Assembly (NCBI GenBank): GCA_003116975.1
Contig: BGKB01000054.1
Coordinates: 124,001 to 188,000, forward strand
Source: Aurantiochytrium sp. KH105
Lineage: Eukaryota; Sar; Bigyra; Thraustochytrida; Thraustochytriidae
Length of the DNA stretch: 64,000 bases
Direction: 5' to 3'
Made by a program: the position numbers and the translations under genes. Under the pieces are notes generated by a model. The model was not told the origin of the DNA. It did not search any database and saw only the letters and a program-made list of their open reading frames with translations. Below are positions 33,131-41,919 of the stretch, piece by piece; the first letter of the stretch is position 1; each line of letters starts with the position of its first letter.

Positions 33131-33701
33131 ATGGTGCGGGGCTTTGTGGTATCTATACTCAAAGGGGTGCGCAAGCTGCTGAAGGCGCTGGATGCCGGCG
33201 AGGTGGCGCTGGTGCGGAGACATCATCATCACAAACCAGTGCAAGCGCAGCTGGATGTTCTCAGCTCGACGAGAGCGCCTCAAGACATGCGAGCTTTCGA
33301 AGGCAATCGGTGCAAAGCTTTGCGCTCCGAGCAAGCGTATGGACCCCTCCATCGGATTCGTGCATGGCATGATCAACGATGCGGCGATGCCCATTCCAAG
33401 GAGGAAGTTGCGGAGAGCATTGGGAAAAGGCGGAGCAGCTTCGTTGCCCGCGAATACATGAACGACGCGCATCATAGCCGAACGGCCGTTCCTGGCACCT
33501 TCCAGCAGCTTCAATGATCCTGAGGAGATGCGCTATGCGGTGCTCCAAGTCACAGAAGAGTTTAGCGCAAGTGAAATCGGGCAATTTGTGCGATATAAGC
33601 AGGATGAATTTCCTACCAAGCACATGCTTAAGCGGGCGCGTTCTACAATTGCACTCATTGAGGAAGCAGATCCTTCCCCCGAAGCGAGTTCGTCGCCGTG
33701 A
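33131..33701 (+). CDS. Possible small two-exon gene, unresolved
   Basis: Two protein-like segments lie in different plus frames. The first, from ATG 33131, reads GVRKLLKALDAGEVALVRR. The second, ending at TGA 33699-33701, reads NDPEEMRYAVLQVTEEFSAS and then IGQFVRYKQDEFPTKHML. A GTGCAA donor at 33310 and a CAGCAG acceptor ending at 33508 would join them in phase and give 123 residues. The donor is weak, and alternative frames on both strands are also open here, including a 140-codon minus-strand frame. No domain is recognised. It could equally be a decayed gene: the second frame contains a TGA at 33459 upstream of the good segment. Confidence 0.25.
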
Positions 33702-33736
33702 ATTGCGTCAACAATCAGGCAAGGTTTGATGATGAT

Positions 33737-33853
33737 GCAACAGGTGCTTGGTGCCGGGACAAGCAAAATTTAGGCCATTAGCAACGGGCGATCGGTATTG
33801 GGACAAAAGCCAGGGAAGCTTGGATAGGCAACAGGCACTTGGTGTCGAAACAA
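33737..33853. repeat. Degenerate 46-bp tandem repeat
   Basis: GCAACAGGTGCTTGGTGCCG at 33737 recurs as GCAACAGGCACTTGGTGTCG at 33828, both followed by (G/A)ACAAG. A more degenerate copy starts at 33781. Noncoding. Confidence 0.6.
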
Positions 33854-33952
33854 GACAGAAGGAAGTTCTAATTGATGGTGAATGCCAGTAGATCGATCAG
33901 TTCCATGCATTGTTTGAGTTGTTTTTCTTTCTTTTTTATGAATTGAAAGAGA

Positions 33953-34792
33953 TCAAAGGGCCTTCGCAACAGGCACCACATTTTCCGGTCGGCGAAGCGC
34001 GTCATACGCCTTCAGCTGTTCCTGATGGAGAGCTTGAATAAATGCTTCCGGATCTTCCGGAGTGAATATCAATCTTTCCATGTGACCATTCGACAAGAAA
34101 TACGTGAGGTCCACCTGCGTCAGACGCCCGCCGAGAATGACTCGTGAATCCACCTTGCTGATTGACTTGAATGGGATCGTGACAACAGATCCTACCTTTC
34201 CTCGGAGGAGTGCGTCGGGAGTTAGCGCAATATATTCTCCGTTGGTCTCGGTTTTATCATCGGCACTTCCACTAAGATTGTACAGCCGCTCATTCGTCTC
34301 GTCGGACATCTTTACATGCAATTCTGGCGTAATTATGGAATACTGGAGTACGACAACAACCAACGAAGAAACTAAACCTAATGAGCCATAGATTTCGAAG
34401 GTAAAAGTATAAGCATCTCCAACCACTTTCCTGCACGCTAACATGATAACCGATATGATGAAAACTGCCAGCGAAATTATTGGAGTGCCCCGCGTCGCAC
34501 ACCAGAAGCGTTTTCGGTACTCCCGATTGACTTCTTCAAGAACATATTCTTCACGCAGCCTCGGCAACTCCTGCACCCTGCTCACGAAGGTTCGAACGAT
34601 TTCGCGCCGACCACCGGGCTGCGCCCTGAAGAACGTATGCGTTGCGATGTCCGGTTCCTCATGACCAACAGCAACCACGACATCGGCCTCCTCGATGCGG
34701 CCCATCCTGGTCGAATGCTTGGTTGAGGGTCTGCTGCACGGGAAGGCGGACCTGCGCGGCGGAGTCTTAATGTCAAGGCCAAGCAGATCCAT
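33953..34792 (-). CDS. Two-helix membrane protein with a PH/GRAM-like C-terminal domain
   Basis: The ATG at 34792 gives 279 residues. The first 105 residues are cytosolic and charged (REEYVLEEVNREYRKRFW). Two adjacent helices follow (ISLAVFIISVIMLACRK and YGSLGLVSSLVVVVLQYSII), making a hairpin. The C-terminal part, at about residues 185-265, has the alternating strand pattern of a PH-like/GRAM domain. Its strands include EYIALTPDALLRGK, SVVTIPFKSISKVDSR and LTQVDLTYFLSNG, and a final helix is PEAFIQALHQEQL. Such domains usually contact lipids or proteins at organelle surfaces. I cannot name the family. Topology predicts both ends in the cytosol. Confidence 0.7.
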   Translation of the reverse strand: MDLLGLDIKTPPRRSAFPCSRPSTKHSTRMGRIEEADVVVAVGHEEPDIATHTFFRAQPGGRREIVRTFVSRVQELPRLREEYVLEEVNREYRKRFWCATRGTPIISLAVFIISVIMLACRKVVGDAYTFTFEIYGSLGLVSSLVVVVLQYSIITPELHVKMSDETNERLYNLSGSADDKTETNGEYIALTPDALLRGKVGSVVTIPFKSISKVDSRVILGGRLTQVDLTYFLSNGHMERLIFTPEDPEAFIQALHQEQLKAYDALRRPENVVPVAKAL

Positions 34793-36996
34793 CTGGTGAT
34801 GAACCTAAGGCTTACACACGGCTGGCCGGTGGACACCTGACCGTACCTGCTTAATGGACCTATTTATAACACTATGGCTTATGCACACGACCAGATTCGC
34901 GGTAGCAACGAGCTCTTGGGGACAAGACTCCAATTGATGGTGACTGGTCAGTGTGTGCTGGCAGCGCGCGCCTGAGAAAGTGCAGCGGAAGGGGGGAAAT
35001 CTTGAAGGAAACAGATTACACCGTGCACAAACTTAAAGTTGGCGTTCAGCTTTTCCAAGATAGATATCTCGCAGAGCCACGCCGAGTCGGCAATCAAAGA
35101 ACTAAAACATAAATCGTGATCAGGTAAAACGCCAGCCACAGTTGCCAACTCCACGACACCCCGTCCCGCCATGAACAGACCTGCTCTAAGATGCTGCTCG
35201 TATGATTGATTTAGAAGGATCGAAGGATCGACGCACGGAAGAATGCCCCGAGCGGTCCAGAGGATCACATTTTATTGCCCCATGGCGCGAGGCGATATTT
35301 TTTTTCAAAGGGAAAAAAGGAAGTAAAGAGAATGAGAAAAAAGGAGAGTAGGAAAAGAAAGAAAAGAGAATGTGAGGACGCCCGCGAGGTTTCCATGTGA
35401 GGAGAGGCTGAACGCTGGACGTAGTTGCGTGACGCTGCGCTTCTTTACAGACGACCCCACGTATACTCTGACGATAACCAAGGCAAGCAGTAAGGGGGGA
35501 AAGATAAAAGGGAGAAAAGGAGAAATGGGGGGAAGAGAGAGCATTTTAAAAAAATTTAAATGCAGGGGAGCTGGAAAAAACCTTAGCGTGCGCGCATTCG
35601 CCTCGCCAGCGGTCATGCAACAGCATGCAGCACAAAATGAGAGAGAGCGTGCGGCTGAGGCATCGCTCGAGTACTCTGCGCACACATTGCTGCTCGTGGC
35701 GATGGGGCATGGGGCAGTCGGTGTGCGGGCAGGTTGCGCTGGGACAAACGGTCCCCACAGTGCCGCAGCAGCTGCAGCTGCAGCGGACAACCAGCTTTCC
35801 TTTGGACCTCGTGCGGTATGGCCACACCCAAGAAGACCCTGGATCCGGTCCCCGCGGAAGTAGGTTTTGTCCCGCGCGCGGACGTTTTCATCGCCCAAGC
35901 TGCCAGCTCCTGTGACCGCCAGCAGCTGCAGCTGGCCCGCCACAGCCACTGCTTGAAATGATTCATTCAAGTTGCCTGGCCAGCAGACAGAGAGGCCTGG
36001 AAGACAGGTGTACGCGCGTAAGGGTGGGTATACGCGTGTGCACGCGGGCACTGGCCCCGAGTACGCACGCGCACTCGCCGAGCACGCGGCAGCTCATAAC
36101 GTCGGCAGACCGGAGAGCGAGCGAGCGTCGCGAGGCAGGCGACGCATTATGGCATGTCCCGAGCAGCAGAGCCAGCCAGTCGGTCTGAGCGGCGCAATGG
36201 TGCGCGGTGAGGTCTACCGCAGCGCGCAGCCTCGAAAGAGGAGCCCACCTTTCCGCTCAATTTTTCTTCTTTCTTTGAGAAGTTGGATCAGAGGAGCCCC
36301 TAACTGTAGGTCCCAGATCTATTCATCTGCCTTGTCCTTTCGTTCCCCCTTTCCGCCCGGTGTGAAAAATCTGCAGCCTTGCCATTCCGGCGTTTACGAA
36401 AGAGGGGGGGGGGGGGGCGGGGGTTAAGAGACTGCACTGCGCAGCTCTGCACAGCACTATACGCTGCACTGCACACAGCCGGGACGCGCGTTGCGTCTCC
36501 AGGGCTGAGGAGAGCACAGAGAATGGGAGACTTGCAACACCGCGAATCGCCGTCATTTTCAGCCGCTGAGAGACTGTCCAGGAGACGGCGCGCGCTCCCG
36601 GGCCGACGACCACGTCGTGCGTGCTTGCTGCCTCCGTGAGGCCAGGTGATCGACGAGGGAGAACGAAACTTGATGTGCATGCCAGTGGCGCAGAGAGCAG
36701 CTTTCGATGCTGTGGATCGCGAGCGAAGGGGTAACCTGGATCGGAGGAGGAATCCAGGCTCGGGATCGACTTCGGCTCAGAGAGGACACACACATACACA
36801 CCCCCTCAGCGAGCGGGTTGGACATCTAACATGTATATTTATTGAGAGTTTTCCACGTTTATTGACGCAAAAACGCCGGAGACCCGGGAGCGAGAAGGTA
36901 TGGCATTGGCAAACCCGCAACCACGACCTCACTGTCGGTCCAGAAGCCTGCAAGAGCTCAAGTTGGTCCTCTTCAAGCAAGAACGGCGTGGTCGCG
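34793..36996. other. 2.2-kb intergenic region
   Basis: No supported gene. Purine-rich DNA at 35325-35540, a CTGCAGCTGCAG cluster near 35770, an extended G-run at about 36404-36424, and low-complexity open frames on both strands. The last part is the 5' region of the LRR receptor gene. Confidence 0.5.
36404..36424 (+). repeat. Poly-G tract
   Basis: Fourteen or so consecutive Gs, a C, then five more Gs. Capable of G-quadruplex formation in isolation; also a likely site of length error in assembly. Confidence 0.8.
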
Positions 36997-38662
36997 ATGA
37001 TGCTTCGGCATTTGCTGCTCTTGGTGAACCTTCTTTGTGCCTCAGCCTTGACGAGTGGCGCGACTTGCAGCTGCAACTATGGAGCGTACTGTTCGAACTG
37101 GTCGACCTATGCTGACTGCGAATACAGTATTACCGAAGACGAGGACCGCAACACTGACGTCTTCGAGCCTGCTCTTTCCTCCTTGACCTCGATCACATCC
37201 CTGTAAGTTTTCTTCGTCGCAGAGTGCTGGCAACGTCTACTAACCAATTCTCTATAATCGTAGCGATCTGAGCTACAATGGGCTGTCGGCTATTTCTGAA
37301 TCAATTGGCCAGCTGACAAATCTTAAGAGACTGTACGTGCATCAAGATCACCGATGTGGCGAGGCCAAGAAGAGTTGCGGCTAATTTTTCGCTTTTTGAT
37401 GAATACCTTATTGCAGAGAACTCAATTCCAACGAGCTCACAGAGTTGCCCTCTTCAATCGGGGCTTTGACCAAGCTAACTCTCTTGTACGTGAAAGTGGC
37501 CGAAGCTGACCGTACTCTTTGAATATCAGAAAGATGATACTTACACTTGAACGCGAGGAAAAACAGATGGCTCTTCGACAACCAGCTCATGACTCTCCCC
37601 GAGAGCATTTCAGGACTTTCCAGACTTACCCACCTGTAAGTCAAATGAGGTCATCAAATGATTGACGAGACCTACAAGAATTGCCATTAACTTTCGCTTT
37701 TTGAGAAATACTTTCTTGCAGATATCTCTATAACAACGAGTTCAAAGAGTTACCCTCTTCGATCGTGGCTTTGACCAATCTGACTTACTTGTACGTGAAA
37801 ATGGCCAAAGCTGGCCGTGCTCTTTGAATATCAGAAAGATGATCCTTACACTTGAACGCGAGATAAAACAGGGAGTTCTCCAGCAACCAGCTCACGTCAC
37901 TCCCCGAGAGCATTTCAGGACTTTCCAGACTTACCAGACTGTAAGTCAAATGAGGTCATCGAATGGTTGACGTGGCCGTGCTCTTTGATATTAAAAAAAA
38001 GTTGATCCTTACACTTGAACGCGAGTAAAAACAGAACACTGTACAGCAACCAGCTCACGTCTCTCCCCGAGAGCATTTCAGGACTTTCCAGACTTACCGA
38101 ACTGTAAGTCAAATGAGGTCATCGAGACGGCGAGGCAGTAATGAATTATCGAGCGAACCGCTGAAAAACTTACATTCGGTTTCACATTTTAGAGATGTGT
38201 CTTCGAACCCTCTTACCTCCCTTCCCGAAAGTCTGTCCGCACTCACAAAGCTCGAATATTTGTACGTCCAATGCACTCACTTTTTGAAATTAGAGACCAA
38301 GCGTACTCACAACTAATTGAACAGGAGCCTCTCCGACACAGAGCTTACGAAGCTCCCTCAAGCGGTCAGTTATATGACAAGTCTGACATGGCTGTAAGTC
38401 ATTTGCGAGACATTAGCGGCGCAAGAAAGCTCACACGATTCCGATGCGCAGCTACATTGATAACGTTCCTCTCTGCGGGCCGCAGCCAGTTCTTCCTGAT
38501 TCTGTTAGCGGGTCGCGTAGGCCTTATGAAGGAACAGGGGATCTCTACGCGTGTGGGGCTCCGCCACGTGCGCTTATCGTGGGTCCTGCTGCTGGTGCGT
38601 TTGTGGCCCTCTTCGTGTTTGCCGCTGTCGTCATCGTTCGCCACTATCGTGACGACATCTAA
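36997..38662 (+). CDS. Secreted/type I membrane LRR receptor-like protein, eight LRRs each on its own 69-nt exon
   Basis: Exons: 36997-37202, 37264-37332, 37417-37485, 37567-37635, 37722-37790, 37872-37940, 38035-38103, 38193-38261, 38325-38393, 38452-38662. All introns are phase 2, 58-94 nt, with GTA(A/C)GT donors and CAG/TAG acceptors. The spliced product is 322 residues. Exon 1 encodes a signal peptide (MMLRHLLLLVNLLCASALTS) and a Cys-containing cap. Exons 2-9 each encode one 23-residue LRR such as ELNSNELTELPSSIGALTKL and EFSSNQLTSLPESISGLSRL. Exon 10 encodes a C-cap, a transmembrane helix (ALIVGPAAGAFVALFVFAAVVIV) and a tail of about seven residues (RHYRDDI). There is no kinase domain, so it resembles plant receptor-like proteins and probably needs a partner to signal. 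A second ATG three bases downstream is equally possible. Confidence 0.88.
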
Positions 38663-39581
38663 CGTCTCAATTGCGTGACCTAGATCGAGGTCAACGAGAA
38701 CGCCAAGGTCGCCGTTGTTGCCAGTGCCTGAGACACCGGAGTCCGGGTCATGATTTCATTACATGCATCACCGGCATGGATGAGCTCAGAGAGGTTATTG
38801 ATAATTTCAAGCAAAAAGAATCTGAAAGTGAAATTCAACTTCATCTTCATACTTGATTTTAGAAATTACCACTTCAACACCACCATCTAATTCAAGTTCT
38901 CATTCAATATTCACTTCAACTTCGAAATTCCAACTCAATCTCGTGCCCAGGAACGTCAACTTGAAGTTCCCGTGACGAGTTCTCTTCCGGATAGGCCCTC
39001 TTCTTGGGAAAAGACCCCGCAGGGCTGGAGGCCCCGCGACCTGAAGTGCGCTTTTGTTATCGAAAATACTGAGACCTGTCTCGCCACGAATGGAGTCGCT
39101 GTTCACACGCCGAAGCATAAAAACCCTGTGAATAGCCAAGAAAAAGATTTTGTCTTGATTGGCATCGGTGGTTGCTTCAACGCCGACGCTGTCCACGCAA
39201 CCTCTGAATATCCTGAAGGAGCGGCTTAGATTTTGTTCGGATAGCACGGAAAATTTGCTTCCGACTCATACTTCCGTTCAGCTTCTAATGACGAATACGA
39301 TCAAATATTCTGCCTTTTTTAGCAGAGTTCGATTGCGCGCATGCTTGATGCCCCAGGGCTAGGATCCTCCTCACAACTCAACAGCAGCGTGCCACGGGTG
39401 GCACCGGTCCCGTAAATTCAATGTCGGCGCCCGGACGCTTCCATGAAGGAATGGCCAAAGATCTCTTTGACGCCAGCGCAGAAGCAAGTCAAGAGAGAAT
39501 CAAAGGTCTTGACACGCGTCACGATAAAGCAAATGCAATCAGAAAAATCATCTTTGTGGAGACGAGAGAAGGGAACGAAGG
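38663..39581. other. AT-rich intergenic region
   Basis: Contains TTCAACTTC/TTCAAGTTC-type degenerate repeats at about 38835-38960. Short open frames on both strands lack domains. No gene recognised. Confidence 0.5.
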
Positions 39582-41138
39582 TCAGATGCGACCGCCAAAG
39601 GTCATGTGCGCGAGGATGCGCAAAACAGATTTCTGTTTGACATAGGTTTTAGCTGTGCGCGCGTCGGTGGACCAGTCGTACTCGGCGTAGACGACTTTCA
39701 TCGTCTCAGGCTTGCTAAGAAGAACGCCTGCATCAGCAGCTTTCTTCCCACGGAGCCAGCCCCGCACGGTACGAACGGCTTGAACAGTATCCGCGCCGAA
39801 ATCAGCTTGATACCAGGACAAGATTTTAGTGAGAGTGATTGTTTGCTTGGCAAGATCAATGGAGCAGTTCTCGTCGAGCTCGAAAAAGGCTTGCGCAGCA
39901 ATTCGCATTTCCTCCTCGACAGCCTCCGCGGTGAACCGTTTGATCGGAGGACACGAGCTTGCGCCACACGAAATGCACGCATGAAGCGCTGGATTGCAAG
40001 TGCTAAGCACCGCGCGCTGACGCGGGTCTCCGCTCGGGATAGCCCTTTGCAAGTGAAATGGCGTTTTTTGATTGACGCGCAAAATGCCATTCTCCAAAAG
40101 ATTGAAACTGTAAAAGAGCCCGCCGACCGTGTATCCCACAAAGTCAAAAAAGTCGGTTCGGTCAAAGTTGCTCTTGGGCACGCCTACCTTGGTAAAGGCA
40201 TGAAGCGTCAAGAGGTTGTAGAGATTGATGACGAAGGCAAGTCGCGTCTTTTCCGCCATGTCCGGAATGCTCAGCCGCTGGAGTTCGCACGTTGCCTCAT
40301 CAAACCTGGCAAACTCCGAATCCGCTGCCGCACCCACGTAGTCAATGAGACCGTCCTTGCCGCGATAGCGACTCAAAATCCCACTTAGCTGCTTCTTCAG
40401 CGCAATGACGACGACCAGCGGGTCGTCGACGCGATCCTGCCACACTCGAAAGTTATTGAGCGCGGAGGGCTGCAAAGCCTCCAAGAGACAGTACTTGGCG
40501 TTGCTGTCTCCGCGGAATTGTTGTTGCTGCTGTGGCGCAGCGTTTTCTCGCGATGCTGCTGCAGCAACAAAGTCGCGAGCTTTTTTGTGCGGAGCCAGAG
40601 CACCGGCTTCGATAAGACTGGTCGCAATGGATGTCACATGAGTGGTTTCTTCGGATTTCGCAAGCTTGTACTCTTGTGCAAGCGTGGACACGAGGTTTGC
40701 GCCCGAGAATTCGACACCCAATTTATCTCTGATAAGTCGGACGAGTTCCACGAGTGATCGAGACTCGCCATTGCACTCAAACATCTCATGTTGGCGCGGG
40801 CTTGCCTCAGGTCTTGTCTCGGGTGGCCCTTGCGGAGGTGCGAGCCTGGGATCCAGTTGCTCGGGTTCTGCGGTCTGGGAATCTGATGTGCCGGCAAGAA
40901 TTGCATCGAGCTTACCAGCTTGGTCAAGGGCTTCAACGTCATCGGCGCCTCCGAGATGCTTGTTACCCACAAATATCTGCGGCACGCTGAGAGCATCAGC
41001 TAATTCGAGCATATCTTTTCGTCTTGAGGGGTAGTCGTCTAGATTGATTTCATTGAATTCGACCCCGCGATCTTTGAGCAGGCGCTTGGCCTTGTCACAA
41101 AATCTGCACGACGAAATGGAGAATACTGTGACCTCCAT
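39582..41138 (-). CDS. Glutaredoxin-DEP-DUF547 fusion protein
   Basis: The ATG at 41138 gives 518 residues. The glutaredoxin domain is at about residues 1-80, with the active site SCRFC (CxxC), SVPQIFVGNKHLGG as the GSH-binding cis-Pro loop, and the GG turn. A DEP domain follows at about 115-185 (LVELVRLIRDKLGVEFSG, LIEAGAL). The rest, about 220-470, is DUF547, with FVINLYNLLTLHAF, GGLFYSFNLLENGILR, ALSTCNPALHACISCGASSCPPI-like and WYQADFG. The same three-domain order occurs in other protists and some bacteria. The glutaredoxin part should reduce disulfides with glutathione. DUF547 has a cysteine-peptidase-like fold in predictions, but its activity is unknown. No signal peptide; cytosolic by inference. 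Confidence 0.9.
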   Translation of the reverse strand: MEVTVFSISSCRFCDKAKRLLKDRGVEFNEINLDDYPSRRKDMLELADALSVPQIFVGNKHLGGADDVEALDQAGKLDAILAGTSDSQTAEPEQLDPRLAPPQGPPETRPEASPRQHEMFECNGESRSLVELVRLIRDKLGVEFSGANLVSTLAQEYKLAKSEETTHVTSIATSLIEAGALAPHKKARDFVAAAASRENAAPQQQQQFRGDSNAKYCLLEALQPSALNNFRVWQDRVDDPLVVVIALKKQLSGILSRYRGKDGLIDYVGAAADSEFARFDEATCELQRLSIPDMAEKTRLAFVINLYNLLTLHAFTKVGVPKSNFDRTDFFDFVGYTVGGLFYSFNLLENGILRVNQKTPFHLQRAIPSGDPRQRAVLSTCNPALHACISCGASSCPPIKRFTAEAVEEEMRIAAQAFFELDENCSIDLAKQTITLTKILSWYQADFGADTVQAVRTVRGWLRGKKAADAGVLLSKPETMKVVYAEYDWSTDARTAKTYVKQKSVLRILAHMTFGGRI

Positions 41139-41288
41139 GGCGTCGTATGCACAGCTGTCCTTGACGCGACGCTGTTCAGAGCGACGTATTATTTTTAAGT
41201 TAGACCACCGGCAGTCCACGCCTCGCCAAGCCTTTCCGAGCTAAACCCAGCTGGTTCACCGCGCTTCCTCTCGCTGGCAAAGTCCAAG

Positions 41289-41702
41289 ATGGTCCCAGCT
41301 CCAGCCCGTGCTGATTCAACGACGGTCGGCGATGCAACGCCGCAACAAGCTCCTGCAGCGCTGAGCCGACGCGTGATGAGCCGGGCGCTTTCGGGGTCTG
41401 CGTGCCTGGGCCCGACGCCGCGAGGAGGTCGCAGTCGGGCGGCTTGGTGGAATCCGATTTGTCCGAGAGAACATCGAAAAATCCACGTTTCCACGCACCT
41501 CAAAAGCTCCAACAAAGGGACGACTCGAAGAAGTGACAGGTCTCGATCGAAATCGGAGGCGGTTTTTCCCGGTCACGCGCGAGTTAGGGAGCTTTCAAGC
41601 CAAGAAGAGCAGAGTGCGGAACCGAATGTAGAGAGCGCAATACACGTAATGTATCTCGAGCACGTAAAATGGGCCATCACAGCGCAGCCACCGAGGCAAT
41701 AA
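41289..41702 (+). CDS. Possible small basic protein, doubtful
   Basis: A 137-codon frame starts at an ATG with a good context (CCAAGATGG), 150 bases from the divergent Grx-DEP-DUF547 start. It is Arg/Ser-rich, with no domain or membrane segment, and ends in ESAIHVMYLEHVKWAITAQ. It could be a real short gene or just the divergent promoter and leader. Confidence 0.3.
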   Translation: MVPAPARADSTTVGDATPQQAPAALSRRVMSRALSGSACLGPTPRGGRSRAAWWNPICPREHRKIHVSTHLKSSNKGTTRRSDRSRSKSEAVFPGHARVRELSSQEEQSAEPNVESAIHVMYLEHVKWAITAQPPRQ

Positions 41703-41919
41703 AGTGGGCACGAAAAGAAATCAGATGTAGGCCTAGGCCCCGCGAAATAACTTTGCAGTTAAAATCTACGCCTAGCGGCAGTCCAGATTACTGTCCTTGT
41801 CGATGACTTTCTGCAGAGAGCTAAACTCTGCCAAGTTTGTTGTCAAGAACCATAGGATTGATTGATCATGATGATGGCTAGGTTCTGTTAGTACTTTGTA
41901 TATCGTGTCAAGAAAGCGG

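Noticed and set aside
35305-36051. 248-codon minus-strand frame
   Set aside because: Starts in low-complexity DNA, includes an alanine run and a Phe/Ser/Leu-rich end from purine-rich DNA; no homology features.
36404-36424. Poly-G run as a functional G-quadruplex
   Set aside because: A single homopolymer run in intergenic DNA; could be an assembly artefact, so only annotated as a repeat.
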